From the NCBI RefSeq assembly GCF_017303295.1, contig NZ_JAFKOK010000021.1, forward strand, positions 1 to 58,139: 58,139 nucleotides of DNA. The letters are read 5' to 3'. The translations under genes and the position numbers were made by a program. Below, one piece after another: positions 1 to 8,264 of this stretch. The notes under the pieces are model-generated. The model ran no database searches. It was not told where the DNA came from and saw nothing but the letters and a program-made list of their open reading frames with translations. Source of the DNA: Rhodobacter sp. NTK016B. GTDB lineage: Bacteria > Pseudomonadota > Alphaproteobacteria > Rhodobacterales > Rhodobacteraceae. Each line of letters starts with the position of its first letter. Position 1 is the stretch's first letter.

Positions 1-70
1 GAGCCCCCTCGGCCCGGCGGGCTGCCGCCCGCACCCGCCCGGAGGGGACGCACGCGCCCCCTCCGGACCT

Positions 71-190
71 CCCCCGTGGATATTTCTGGATCAAAGATAA
101 GGGTAAAGGGCGCGTTAACGGCCCATCTTTAATCCGGAAGTATCCTTGGGGGTGAATTGGCCGCAGGCCAAGAGGGGGCAGACAGCCCCC
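71..190. repeat. Dispersed intergenic repeat, copy A (two facing arms)
   Basis: Two facing arms surround a short centre. The left arm (71-98) reads C-run, GGATAT, TGGATCAAAGAT. The right arm (125-190) on the minus strand reads a G-run/C-run hairpin, a second GC-rich palindrome, then CACCCCCAAGGATACTTCC and GGATTAAAGATG. The same module order recurs at 34550-34669 and 47141-47205. It lies downstream of rpmB. Function is unknown; it could form structured RNA or bind a protein. Confidence 0.6.
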
Positions 191-218
191 TTTCTTCGTG
201 TCCGCGGTGCACAACGCG

Positions 219-242
219 AAAGACCCCGCCGAAGCGGGGCCT
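219..242 (-). terminator. Rho-independent terminator after rpmB
   Basis: Read on the minus strand, an 8-bp GC stem (GGCCCCGC / GCGGGGTC) with a TTCG tetraloop is followed by a short T-run. It sits about 28 bp after the rpmB stop codon. Confidence 0.65.
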
Positions 243-269
243 TCCGAAAACGATCGGGAAGCGCGTGGA

Positions 270-551
270 TCAGGCCGCGGCCTTGGCCAGCTCTTTCTTA
301 ACCGCGAGCATGCGGTCCGAAAGCTCGACATCCTTCGCCTTGGCGAGGAACGCGTCGAGGCCACCGCGGTGGTCGACCGAACGCAGGGCCGAGGCCGAGA
401 TACGCATCTTGAAGCTTTTGCCAAGGGTTTCCGACGCCAGGGTCACATCGACCAGGTTCGGCAGAAAGCGCCGTCTGGTCCTGTTGTTGGCGTGGCTCAC
501 ATTGTTGCCCGACATCGGGCCCTTACCGGTCAGTTCGCAGCGGCGCGACAT
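270..551 (-). CDS. rpmB: 50S ribosomal protein L28
   Basis: A 93-residue protein starting [12 protein letters not shown], the standard alphaproteobacterial bL28 N-terminus, with the following [15 protein letters not shown] segment typical of the family. It is a structural protein of the large ribosomal subunit. An in-frame ATG exists 72 bp upstream, but the internal start at 551 fits the family length and N-terminus. A terminator hairpin follows at 219-242. Nothing unusual was seen. Confidence 0.97.
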   Translation of the reverse strand: MSRRCELTGKGPMSGNNVSHANNRTRRRFLPNLVDVTLASETLGKSFKMRISASALRSVDHRGGLDAFLAKAKDVELSDRMLAVKKELAKAAA

Positions 552-656
552 GGTGTCATCCTCGTCATTATCAGGCGGGCGCCGGGTTGCGAAAGCGGGG
601 GCGCCGTCAACGTCAGAGGCCACTGCATGGCAGGGCCCGGAAACTCGTGGGGCGTA

Positions 657-1676
657 TTAGGCGGAATTGGCACCCTCGTCAAGGGATTCGCGCAAACCGG
701 GCAGCGCGGCGACCATCTCGCGGGCTGCGGCCGCTGCAGCGGTATCGCCCTGGGCCACCGCATCGGCCAGTTCGGCCATTTTCGCGCGCGCAGCCGGGCG
801 GTCGAGACCGGCGAGAAGCGCCTGTTTTACCTCTTCATTGAACCAGTGGCGTGCCTGTTCGTCGCGGCGCGACTGCCAGAACCCGCTGTCCTTGCGCCAT
901 TCGGCCAGCTCGGTGATCTGCTGCCAGACGTTTTCGAGCCCTTCCTCGTTCAGCGCCGAGGCGGTCATCGCCTTGGGGAAACCCGGCGCGTCCTGCGGGC
1001 GTTTGCGCAGCAGTCTGAGCGCGCCCGCGTAATCGGCGCAGGTCCGGGTCGCGGTGGCTTTGAGGTCGCCGTCGGCCTTGTTGATCACGATCAGGTCGGC
1101 GGCTTCCATGATGCCGCGCTTGACGCCCTGCAATTCGTCCCCGCCTGCCGGGGCGAGCAGCAGCGCGAACACGTCGCTGAGCTCGGCGACCACGGTTTCC
1201 GACTGGCCCACGCCCACGGTTTCGATCAGCACCACGTCAAAGCCCGCGGCCTCGCACAGGGCCACGGCCTCACGCGTGCGCCGCGCGACGCCGCCCAGAT
1301 GCGACTGGCTGGGCGAGGGGCGGATGAAGGCGTTGGGGTTGCGCGACAGGCGCTCCATCCGTGTCTTGTCGCCCAGAATCGAGCCGCCGGTGCGTGCGCT
1401 CGACGGGTCGACGGCGAGGACGGCGATCTTCAGCCCCTTGTCGGCCAGCAGCGTGCCGAAGCTTTCGATGAAAGTGGATTTGCCGACGCCCGGCGTGCCC
1501 GAGAGACCGATTCGCAGCGCTTGACGGCCATGGCCGGCCAGTTCCGTCAGCAGCGCGGTGGCTTGCTCGCGGTGATCGGGGCGGGTCGATTCGACCAGCG
1601 TGATCGCGCGGGCAAGGGCACGGCGGTCGGTGGCTAGGATGCGCGCGGCGAGGTCGGAAGGGGGGCTGTCGCTCAT
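657..1676 (-). CDS. meaB: Methylmalonyl-CoA mutase-associated GTPase MeaB (ArgK family)
   Basis: A 339-aa SIMIBI-class G-protein. The Walker A motif GTPGVGKS is at about residues 60-67, followed by the family segment [20 protein letters not shown], an ETVGVGQSE switch region and an NKAD guanine-specificity motif. MeaB proteins protect and load methylmalonyl-CoA mutase (or a related acyl-CoA mutase) with adenosylcobalamin. No mutase gene is in the window, so the partner must lie elsewhere. Length is normal. A strong hairpin lies downstream at 1720-1741, but on the 5' side of this minus-strand gene, so it more likely ends the neighbouring minus-strand gene at 1767-2144. Confidence 0.95.
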   Translation of the reverse strand: MSDSPPSDLAARILATDRRALARAITLVESTRPDHREQATALLTELAGHGRQALRIGLSGTPGVGKSTFIESFGTLLADKGLKIAVLAVDPSSARTGGSILGDKTRMERLSRNPNAFIRPSPSQSHLGGVARRTREAVALCEAAGFDVVLIETVGVGQSETVVAELSDVFALLLAPAGGDELQGVKRGIMEAADLIVINKADGDLKATATRTCADYAGALRLLRKRPQDAPGFPKAMTASALNEEGLENVWQQITELAEWRKDSGFWQSRRDEQARHWFNEEVKQALLAGLDRPAARAKMAELADAVAQGDTAAAAAAREMVAALPGLRESLDEGANSA

Positions 1677-1719
1677 ACCCCTTCCTTGCCCGCTGGGGCG
1701 GGCTCTGTCCAGAGTGCAG

Positions 1720-1741
1720 ACAGGGGGCCGAAGCCCCCTGT
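1720..1741. terminator. Hairpin, likely terminator
   Basis: Perfect stem ACAGGGGGC / GCCCCCTGT with loop CGAA (stem core 1721-1728 and 1733-1740). It lies just beyond the 3' end of the minus-strand membrane-protein gene at 1767-2144. There is no strong T-tract, so the terminator role is tentative. Confidence 0.45.
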
Positions 1742-1766
1742 ATGCATCGTTACTGTCGTGCCGGGA

Positions 1767-2144
1767 TCAGGCGGCGGCGGTGCGGCGCTGGCGGCTGGTG
1801 ACGAGAGCGGCGAACACAGTGATCGCGGCGATCTGGGCCGAGATCACGGCAGGCCAGATCAGCGGGAACTGCGCGTCGAGATATTTCTGCGGCCCGAACG
1901 AGGCGAGCGCGGCGAGGGCGGCCAGCGCGGCAAGCACGCGCCCGGCGCGGCTGTCCAGAGGCCCGAGGATCATCGCGGCGACGGCGGCGGCCACGGCGGC
2001 GCCCAGAAATGGCCCCATGCCGAAGAGCGGGATCGTCGCGGGCGGATGCGGCGCCACGCCTGCATAGAGCGATCCCAGCATGATCACCTGCAGGATCACG
2101 AGGGCGGCGAGCGCGGCATAGGCTTGGCGATGGGTCTGGTTCAT
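1767..2144 (-). CDS. Small membrane protein of unknown function
   Basis: A 125-aa protein that is almost entirely hydrophobic: about four predicted membrane helices, at roughly residues 8-28, 42-60, 68-85 and 96-115. No family was recognised. A clear Shine-Dalgarno (AAAGGAGGC on the minus strand, about 2151-2159) precedes the ATG. It is divergent from the TetR regulator that starts at 2234, and the shared promoter interval carries two copies of an operator-like palindrome, so it is very probably the regulator's target. A transport or accessory membrane role is only a guess. Confidence 0.75.
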   Translation of the reverse strand: MNQTHRQAYAALAALVILQVIMLGSLYAGVAPHPPATIPLFGMGPFLGAAVAAAVAAMILGPLDSRAGRVLAALAALAALASFGPQKYLDAQFPLIWPAVISAQIAAITVFAALVTSRQRRTAAA

Positions 2145-2156
2145 GGGAGCCTCCTT

Positions 2157-2178
2157 TGGCGTAATTGTATGTACGGTT
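2157..2178. promoter_or_regulatory. Imperfect copy of TetR-type operator (site 1)
   Basis: This 22-bp stretch matches the perfect palindrome at 2185-2206 at 15 of 22 positions, including GTAATTGT and TACGG. The copies are offset by exactly 28 bp. It abuts the Shine-Dalgarno of the minus-strand gene, a good position for repression. Confidence 0.5.
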
Positions 2179-2184
2179 GCTAAT

Positions 2185-2206
2185 ATCCGTAATTGTGGTT
2201 ACGGAT
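2185..2206. promoter_or_regulatory. Perfect palindromic operator for the adjacent TetR regulator (site 2)
   Basis: Inverted repeat ATCCGTAA-TTGTGG-TTACGGAT: 8-bp arms with a 6-bp spacer, no mismatch. It lies in the 89-bp interval between divergent genes, 28 bp upstream of the regulator's start codon. TetR-family regulators commonly bind such palindromes in divergent promoters. Confidence 0.65.
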
Positions 2207-2233
2207 TCTGTCAACGGTTTTCCGGAGGGGTTC

Positions 2234-2860
2234 ATGCGCGACGAGACACGCGAGGCGCGGCAGGCGCAGATCGAGGCGGCAGCCTATGCCGTGTTGGAAG
2301 AAAAAGGGTATGCCGGGGCGTCGATGCTGGCCATTGCGCGGCGGGCGAAAGCGTCGAACGAGACGCTTTACAATTGGTACGGTGACAAGACAGGCCTGTT
2401 CCACGCGCTGGTGCGGCGCAATGCGGACGAGGTGCGCGCCATGCTGGGGGCGCAGATAGCCGGTGGCGGCGATGCGCTGGCGACGCTGGGGCGCGTGGGA
2501 CCTGCCTTGCTGGCAGTCCTGACAGGCGAGCGGGCCGTGGCGCTGAACCGGGCGGCGGCGGCGGACCCGACCGGCGAGCTGGGGCGCGCCATCGGTCAGG
2601 AGGGACGCGAGACGATAGCCCCGCTGATCGGACAATTGCTGGAGCAGGCGCGGGCGCAGGGGGCGCTGGCTTTCGGCGATCTCGAGGCCGTGCGCGAGGT
2701 CTATCTGGGGCTTCTGGTGGGGGACACGCAGATCCGCCGGGTGATCGGGCGCATGGAGGCGCCGGACGAGGCCGCGCGCACCGCGCGCGGGCGGCTGGCA
2801 CTGGACCTGCTGGGGCGGCTCTACGCGCCGGGGAAGCGGGTGCTGGCCGGGGATCGGTAG
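2234..2860 (+). CDS. TetR/AcrR-family transcriptional regulator
   Basis: A 208-aa protein with an N-terminal TetR helix-turn-helix at about residues 10-56, containing a GYAGASMLAIARRA-type helix and the characteristic LYNWYGDKTGLF segment. The C-terminal half is an all-helical ligand/dimerisation domain, probably of the AefR-like TetR_C type. I chose the ATG at 2234 because GGAGG sits 6-10 nt upstream; an earlier in-frame ATG at 2165 would overlap the operator palindromes. It is divergent from a small membrane-protein gene and probably controls both genes through the paired operators at 2157-2206. The ligand cannot be told. Confidence 0.92.
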   Translation: MRDETREARQAQIEAAAYAVLEEKGYAGASMLAIARRAKASNETLYNWYGDKTGLFHALVRRNADEVRAMLGAQIAGGGDALATLGRVGPALLAVLTGERAVALNRAAAADPTGELGRAIGQEGRETIAPLIGQLLEQARAQGALAFGDLEAVREVYLGLLVGDTQIRRVIGRMEAPDEAARTARGRLALDLLGRLYAPGKRVLAGDR

Positions 2861-2884
2861 GGCAGGGGCCCAAGGCCCCCGCCC
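2861..2884. terminator. Hairpin between convergent genes
   Basis: Near-perfect stem GGGC(A)GGGGCC / GGCCCC(C)GCCC with a CAA loop, starting at the last base of the TetR stop codon and ending 7 bp before the PCuAC stop. It may serve both strands. No T-tract. Confidence 0.4.
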
Positions 2885-2890
2885 AAGCGC

Positions 2891-3373
2891 TTAATGGTCG
2901 TGGCCGTTCATCGCCGCGCCTTCGGGCATCTGGCCGGGCATCCGTTCGTTGTCGACGGTCACCGGGAAGGTGCTTTCGCTGCCATCGGCGAAGATCAGCG
3001 TCAGGTCGAAGGTCTCGCCCTGCTCAAGCGGGCTGTTCAGGCCCATCAGCATGACATGGTCGCCGCCGCGCTGAAGCACCAGCTCGCCATCGGCGGGCAG
3101 CGGAAAGCCCTCTTCGACATGGATCATGCGGGCGACGCCGTTCTCGCCGATCTCATGCGTGTGCAGTTCGGTGCGCTGGGCCACGTCACTGCGCGCGCCG
3201 GTGATGTGGCAGTCTTCGGTGCCGTGGTTGTGCAGCACCATGAAGGCCGCGCCCGATTGCGACATTGAGGTCGAGAAGCGGGCATAGGCGTCATGCGCCC
3301 CGAAGCCGTCGCAGGCGAGGGCGGGCATGGCGAAAAGGGCCGCGGTGGCGGCAAGCGGAAGGATGCGGATCAT
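2891..3373 (-). CDS. Periplasmic copper chaperone, PCu(A)C family
   Basis: A 160-aa protein with a signal peptide (about residues 1-20, ending ALA-C). The PCuAC copper site pattern is visible: His/Met ligands in the ELHTHEIGENGVARM stretch, then GGDHVMLMGL about 22 residues later. Family members bind Cu(I)/Cu(II) in the periplasm and help assemble the CuA centre of cytochrome c oxidase. A His-rich C-terminus (NGHDH) may bind extra copper. An upstream in-frame ATG would add a non-signal extension, so 3373 is preferred. It lies downstream of, and in the same direction as, a secreted CxxC protein. Confidence 0.9.
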   Translation of the reverse strand: MIRILPLAATAALFAMPALACDGFGAHDAYARFSTSMSQSGAAFMVLHNHGTEDCHITGARSDVAQRTELHTHEIGENGVARMIHVEEGFPLPADGELVLQRGGDHVMLMGLNSPLEQGETFDLTLIFADGSESTFPVTVDNERMPGQMPEGAAMNGHDH

Positions 3374-3411
3374 TGGCTTGTCCTGTCTTGAAAGGGTCTG
3401 AAACGAAGGGG

Positions 3412-3768
3412 TCAGACCGGGACAGGGGGCGCGCGGGAATGGCGGTGAACCGGCGCTTCGGGCGCGGGCATGGGGATGTCGCGGCGCACATAGGTCACGG
3501 GCGTCAGCGTGCCCGTCAGGACCGGCAGCGGCGTCGTGGTTTCGGTCAGCGCGGCCAGCGCGGGCGTGCATTCGGGGCACAGGATGCGCTTGTCGTCGAC
3601 CGGGTTGCCATTGGCGTCCAGCGTGATCGTCGTGGCACCGAAACCCGTGCAGATGACGATCTGTCCGGCGCCGCGCATCTGGTAATGCGCCGAGGCCATC
3701 GCCACCGATCCGGTGACGAAGCCCAGCACAAGGCCGATCAGAAGAAGGCTGCGGATCAGGGCGCGCAT
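3412..3768 (-). CDS. Secreted CxxC protein of unknown function, upstream of PCuAC
   Basis: A 118-aa protein with a clear signal peptide or N-terminal membrane helix (residues 1-27, ending ASA). The mature part has Cys in an ICTGFG segment and a CPEC motif, resembling small DUF2946-like proteins seen near copper genes. The 38-bp gap to the copper chaperone and the same strand suggest one operon. The start at 3768 puts the signal peptide at the N-terminus; an earlier ATG would add 15 non-signal residues. A role in metal handling is inferred from the neighbour only. Confidence 0.65.
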   Translation of the reverse strand: MRALIRSLLLIGLVLGFVTGSVAMASAHYQMRGAGQIVICTGFGATTITLDANGNPVDDKRILCPECTPALAALTETTTPLPVLTGTLTPVTYVRRDIPMPAPEAPVHRHSRAPPVPV

Positions 3769-3800
3769 GGGGGATGTATAAGCGGCAGCGGGCGGGTCGG

Positions 3801-4427
3801 CTAGTGCGACCAAACGCGCGGGATCAGCGCCTTGATGCGGCCTGCATGGCCTTCGGGCGCGGCGCAGGCATCGGCACTCAGGGCGCGCGCGGCGTCGAGC
3901 AAGGCCTCGGGCGCTTCCAGCCGGTCGACAAGGCCCCAGGCCAGCGCCTCGGGTGCCTCGACCCGGGCGCCCGCCATCAGGATCAGCCGCGCGCGGCCCG
4001 GCCCGATCAGCGCGGCCATGCGCGCGGGGTCCGAGGGCTGGGGCAGAAAGCCCAGCTTCATCACCGGGTAGAAGAACTTGGCCGTGGGCACCGCAAGCCG
4101 GATGTCGCAGGCCAGCGCCATGCCGAAAGCGCCGCCCGCCAACGTTCCGTTGAGCGCGGCAATGGTCAGGCAGGGCAGCGCGGCAATCGTGCCCGACAGC
4201 TCTTCCCAGACCGGATCGGTGGCAAGACCGGCGCGCGCCTCGTCCAGATCGGCCCCGGCCGAGAACACCTTGCCCGTGCCGGTCAGGATGACGGCTTTCT
4301 GCGTTTTTCCGGCGTCGCGCAGATGGCCGATCAGGTCGAGCATCATCGCGCGCGTCAGGGAATTGGCCTTGTCGGGCCGGTCGAGCGACAGGATCGTCAG
4401 CGCGCCATCATCCTCGCGCCGGATCAT
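3801..4427 (-). CDS. Enoyl-CoA hydratase/isomerase (crotonase) family protein
   Basis: A 208-aa crotonase-fold protein, shorter than the usual ~260. It has the FSAGADLDE oxyanion-hole segment (about residues 55-63) and NGTLAGGAFG (93-102), the second oxyanion region. Both catalytic glutamates of true enoyl-CoA hydratases appear absent: the GGGCE-type Glu is Gly102, and the PE Glu is Val122. It may therefore be an isomerase, hydrolase or other crotonase rather than a hydratase. Its start overlaps the stop of the upstream SDR gene by ATGA (4424-4427), so the two are co-translated and may act on one acyl-CoA or ketone substrate. Confidence 0.85.
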   Translation of the reverse strand: MIRREDDGALTILSLDRPDKANSLTRAMMLDLIGHLRDAGKTQKAVILTGTGKVFSAGADLDEARAGLATDPVWEELSGTIAALPCLTIAALNGTLAGGAFGMALACDIRLAVPTAKFFYPVMKLGFLPQPSDPARMAALIGPGRARLILMAGARVEAPEALAWGLVDRLEAPEALLDAARALSADACAAPEGHAGRIKALIPRVWSH

Positions 4428-5191
4428 CGGGCAAGCCCGATGCGGTTGCGCACGCTTTCGTCGCGCAGGGACACTTCGGCGCCAAGGAAATCGTCAGCGT
4501 CGGGCGTGCACATCCACAACAGCGCTTCGGCGGGCCATTCGGGCGGGATATGCGTCTCCCAGTCGATCTGGCTGACCGCGTTGACGCCCGAATCGCGGAT
4601 CGCGCGCTGCATGTCGGTGGCGACGGTGCCGGGTGACAGCGACAGCACGCGGACACGGTCGCCTGCCTCAAGATGTGCGGCCCGCGTCAGCATCATCGCG
4701 CCCGCTTTCGACGCGCAATACCCGCTCCAGCCTTCAAGCGGGTTATAGGCCGCGCCCGACCCCACGGTCAGGATCGTGCCCGCGCCCTCGGCTTGCATCA
4801 CCGGCAGGGCGGCCCACATGCCGTGGAACACGCCCTTCAGGTTGACGTCGATCTGCTGGCCCCATTCCGCCGGGTCCGCTCCGGCCATCAGCGCGATCGG
4901 GTCGATCGTACCGGCATTGTTGATCAGCACATCAAGCCGCCCATGGTCGCGCACCATATGCTCGACCGCGTCCTTGACCTGACCGGCATCGGCGACGTTG
5001 CAGGTCAGTTGCGTGGCGCCGGTTTCCTGAGCGACCGCCTTCAGCCCGGCCGAGGGGCGGCCAGCCAGCCCGAGGATCGCCCCGGCCCGGGCGAAACGCC
5101 GCGCGGCGGCAGCGCCGATGCCACGGCTGGCGCCGGTGATCAGCACCACCTTGCCGCGGAGCTGAGCGTCGCGGTCGGTCGTGTCGGTCAT
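4424..5191 (-). CDS. SDR-family NAD(P)-dependent oxidoreductase
   Basis: A 255-aa classical short-chain dehydrogenase. The cofactor motif TGASRGIG is at residues 19-26, NNAG at 91-94, and the catalytic Ser145, Tyr158 and Lys162 (GYCASK) are all present. An Asp after beta-2 is not obvious, and the GRP at that position leaves the NAD versus NADP choice open. The C-terminus is slightly longer than FabG. It overlaps the downstream crotonase gene by 4 nt, suggesting joint action in fatty-acid or acyl-CoA metabolism. The substrate cannot be assigned. Confidence 0.88.
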   Translation of the reverse strand: MTDTTDRDAQLRGKVVLITGASRGIGAAAARRFARAGAILGLAGRPSAGLKAVAQETGATQLTCNVADAGQVKDAVEHMVRDHGRLDVLINNAGTIDPIALMAGADPAEWGQQIDVNLKGVFHGMWAALPVMQAEGAGTILTVGSGAAYNPLEGWSGYCASKAGAMMLTRAAHLEAGDRVRVLSLSPGTVATDMQRAIRDSGVNAVSQIDWETHIPPEWPAEALLWMCTPDADDFLGAEVSLRDESVRNRIGLAR

Positions 5192-5348
5192 GTCGGATCT
5201 CCCTGTGCAGGTCCTGCATCGTCCGAACTTAGGTAACGCGCAGTTTTACGCCTGACCATCCCCGGAGGGTGGCTTTTCGCTTGACCATCCGGGGCCGGAC
5301 GCCAGAATCCGGGCAATTCGCCGCGAGGCCAAAGGGAGTTTTTCAACC

Positions 5349-6860
5349 ATGCAAACCGTTTCCAAACCGATGCGGGCCGTTGCGCGCGGGGCCATGGCGC
5401 CCGCGCTGGTCGCGACCATCGCTCTGTGCGGGCCGGCGGTAGCCCAGTCGATGAGCGCGAGCGAGGCCTGGGACGGTCTGCAGACGCTGGCGGGCGAGGC
5501 CGGGCTGTCGATCAGCACCACCGGCGTGAACGAAGCAGGCGGCGTCGTGACGCTGTCGGGCGTGCGGATCTTTCCGACCAACGACCCCAACGAGGTGGTC
5601 GTCAGCATGGATCAGATGCGCATCGAGGCGCGCGGCGATCAGGTCGCGCTGATCCCCGCACCCACCGTCTCGGTCGCGGTGCAGACCGGGCGCGGCGTTA
5701 CACGCGAATTCGAAGTCACGCATTCGGGCGAGATCGTCGGTATGGTGGATGACGAAAACGCCGTGCTGGACATGGATTTCGCCAGCCTCGCCGCACGGAT
5801 GCTGCCCACGCTCAGCGCCAAGGGCGCGCCGATGCCGGGCCGTTTCGCGATGGATTTCGACGCGTTCGACGCCTCGCTGCGGGCCACCAGCGAAGGCTCG
5901 CTCGATTTCAGTCTCGGCGCCGACAGCGTGACCTATGACATCGAATACGTCGATCCGTCGCGCAGTAACGGCGCAACGGTCACGCAGACGGGCACCATGG
6001 ACGCACCGCGCATCACCTTTGCCGGCACCGAGTTGGACATGCTCTCGGACGAGCCGGGCATGATGGCGCGGGCGTTCGACGCGGGCTTCTCGGCGGTGCT
6101 GGACTTCACGACCGCCGGGTCCGAGCAGAGCTCGAGCCAGACGCTGGACGATGTGCCGCTGCTGATGAACACGCAAGGCGCGCAGAGCACGATGCGGATC
6201 GCCGCACTGGACGGACGGGTGGATCTGACCGGCTCTGCCGGCAGCGCCGAGATTTCGGGCAGCTATGGCCCGATGCAGGGCGCCGCCACCTTTGGCGGTG
6301 CCGATGTCGCCTTCGGCTTCCCGCTGATCGTGACGCCGGATGATCAGCAATTCCGCTACATGTTCGCGCTCAACGATATCGAGATCTCGCAGGACTTGCT
6401 GACGATGATGGGCGCGGGTTCGTTCGCGGGCGATAGCCTGTCGGTGGTGCTCGATCTGGGCGCGATGGGGCGCCTGACGCAGGAACTGGGTCCGGAATGG
6501 GCCGACTCCGACGTGCCGCCGCTGGATATCAGCAGCGTCAGTCTTGATGATCTGCGACTTGCCGTGGGCGACAGCGTGCTGACCGGCTCGGGCGCGGTCG
6601 AGCTGATCGGCGGGCTGATGGCGCAGATGGGACGGCCGATGCCCGAGGCGAACGGCGATTTCACCTTCGATCTGGTGGGCGGCGAGCGACTGCTGACCCG
6701 CCTGCAGGCGATGGGCGTCATCCCGCAGGATCAGCTTTTCGTCGTGCGCATGATGATGAACGGCTTCGCGCGTTCGGTGGGCGAGGATCACCTGCGCTCG
6801 GACGTGGCGATCCGCCCCGGCGCTCAGATCACCGTGAATGGCGCGCCGCTGCCGTTCTGA
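5349..6860 (+). CDS. DUF2125-type exported protein
   Basis: A 503-aa protein with a signal peptide (about residues 10-33, ending PAVAQS). The rest is beta-rich with repeated short hydrophobic strands and amphipathic AGDSLSVVLDLG-like segments, as in DUF2125 proteins of Rhodobacteraceae. The fold hints at envelope proteins of the AsmA/YdgA-like kind, but this is a family recollection and no function is established. GGGAG lies upstream of the ATG. It stands alone; a strong hairpin follows at 6881-6910. Confidence 0.7.
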   Translation: MQTVSKPMRAVARGAMAPALVATIALCGPAVAQSMSASEAWDGLQTLAGEAGLSISTTGVNEAGGVVTLSGVRIFPTNDPNEVVVSMDQMRIEARGDQVALIPAPTVSVAVQTGRGVTREFEVTHSGEIVGMVDDENAVLDMDFASLAARMLPTLSAKGAPMPGRFAMDFDAFDASLRATSEGSLDFSLGADSVTYDIEYVDPSRSNGATVTQTGTMDAPRITFAGTELDMLSDEPGMMARAFDAGFSAVLDFTTAGSEQSSSQTLDDVPLLMNTQGAQSTMRIAALDGRVDLTGSAGSAEISGSYGPMQGAATFGGADVAFGFPLIVTPDDQQFRYMFALNDIEISQDLLTMMGAGSFAGDSLSVVLDLGAMGRLTQELGPEWADSDVPPLDISSVSLDDLRLAVGDSVLTGSGAVELIGGLMAQMGRPMPEANGDFTFDLVGGERLLTRLQAMGVIPQDQLFVVRMMMNGFARSVGEDHLRSDVAIRPGAQITVNGAPLPF

Positions 6861-6880
6861 TCACCGCTTCAAGACTTTCG

Positions 6881-6914
6881 ACGGCGCGCGGGCAGGTCCC
6901 CGCGCGCCGTTTGC
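6881..6914 (+). terminator. Rho-independent-like terminator after DUF2125 gene
   Basis: Perfect 12-bp stem ACGGCGCGCGGG / CCCGCGCGCCGT (6881-6892 and 6899-6910) with a 6-nt loop, followed by TTTG. It begins 20 bp after the stop codon. Confidence 0.65.
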
Positions 6915-7142
6915 GTATCGATCCCGCCAACAAGCCCCTTGATCGGTCTGCGCGGCGGTGCTACCTGCCCCGTCATGTTCACGCAATCGACCCTCAAGCG
7001 CACCATTATGACCACCGCTCCGGCGGGGGTGCTTCGGGTGTGCGCGGTCGACAGATCGAACTGACATTCCCGACAAGCCCCGCCGGAAACCGGACGGGGC
7101 GCGCAGGGAAAGAGCGGTCTCGTCCTTCGTAACAGGAAGACG

Positions 7143-8252
7143 ATGATGACCGACCTTCTCGATCCCCTTGCTTCGTTGCAGCCCGCTCAAGAGGCGCCCG
7201 CGCCATCCGCCGCGCGGCCTCAGATCAACCGCCGCCTGCCCGCGCATCCCGTCGTCGCCATCGTCGGCGCGACCGGGGCAGTGGGCATCGAGCTGATCGA
7301 AAGCCTGACCGCGCGCGATTTCCCGGTAGCGCGGCTGAAGCTGCTGGCCTCGGCCCGCTCGGCGGGGATCCGGCTGCCGTTCCGGGGCCGCGAGATCGTC
7401 GTCGAAGAACTGACCGAGGACAGTTTCGAGGGCGTCGATGTCGCGTTCTTCTCGGCGGGCGCGACGATCTCGCGCCGGTTCGCGCCGCTGGCGGTGAAGG
7501 CGGGCGCAGTGGTGGTCGACAATTCCTCGGCCTACCGGATGGACCCCGCCGTGCCGCTGGTCGTGCCCGAAGTGAACGCCCCCGCGATGGCGGCGCATGA
7601 GGGCGTCATTGCCAATCCCAATTGCGTGGCGGCGATCCTGACCGTGGCGCTGGCGCCGCTGGCGCAGGCGGCGCGGATCCGGCGGCTGAACGTCGCGACC
7701 TATCAGGCGGCCTCGGGCGCCGGGGCGGCGGCGATGGAGGAACTGCGCGCGGCGACCGGCGCCTATCTGGAAGGCCAGCCCTTCGAGCCCAAGGTGCTGC
7801 CCTATCCCTATGCGTTCAACTTCTTCAGCCATAACGCGGCGGTCGATCCCGAGAGCGGCTATAACGGCGAGGAACAGAAGGTCGTGGCCGAAACCCGGCG
7901 GATCATGGGGCGCCCGGATCTGCCGGTGGGGATCACCTGTATCCGCGTGCCGGTGCTGCGCGCGCATGGCATGGCGGTGAGTGTCGAGTTCGATCGTCCC
8001 ATCTCTCTCGAAGAAGCGCGCCAGCTTATCGGCGTGGCACCGGGGCTGCGGCTGGTCGACGACCGCGTCGGCAACCACTTCCCAATGCCGGTCGAGGCCA
8101 CCGGGCAAGAGGCCGTTCTGGTCGGCCGGCTGCGCGAGGATCTGGGCGATCCCTCGGGGCGGACGCTGGCGTTGTTTGTCGTGGGCGACCAGCTGCTCAA
8201 AGGGGCTGCGCTGAACGCGGTGCAGATCGCCGAGACCCTGTTGCCGCGCTGA
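7143..8252 (+). CDS. asd: Aspartate-semialdehyde dehydrogenase
   Basis: A 369-aa enzyme reducing L-aspartyl-4-phosphate to the semialdehyde with NADPH, feeding lysine/diaminopimelate, threonine and methionine synthesis. Visible motifs: the Rossmann VGATGAVG (about 41-48), the catalytic Cys161 in NPNC, the active-site Gln in TYQAASGAG, and the substrate-binding Arg/His segment CIRVPVLRAHG. About 35 N-terminal residues precede the Rossmann strand, longer than most family members. Either of two consecutive ATGs (7143 or 7146) could be used; AGGAAG lies just upstream. It is a single gene with no operon partner, followed by a REP-like pair. Confidence 0.93.
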   Translation: MMTDLLDPLASLQPAQEAPAPSAARPQINRRLPAHPVVAIVGATGAVGIELIESLTARDFPVARLKLLASARSAGIRLPFRGREIVVEELTEDSFEGVDVAFFSAGATISRRFAPLAVKAGAVVVDNSSAYRMDPAVPLVVPEVNAPAMAAHEGVIANPNCVAAILTVALAPLAQAARIRRLNVATYQAASGAGAAAMEELRAATGAYLEGQPFEPKVLPYPYAFNFFSHNAAVDPESGYNGEEQKVVAETRRIMGRPDLPVGITCIRVPVLRAHGMAVSVEFDRPISLEEARQLIGVAPGLRLVDDRVGNHFPMPVEATGQEAVLVGRLREDLGDPSGRTLALFVVGDQLLKGAALNAVQIAETLLPR

Positions 8253-8264
8253 CTGCACCGGGGG

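Noticed and set aside
6975-7064. A 29-codon possible leader peptide upstream of asd, ending before the asd ribosome site
   Set aside because: No Shine-Dalgarno before the ATG, no run of regulatory codons and no alternative hairpins that would make an attenuator.
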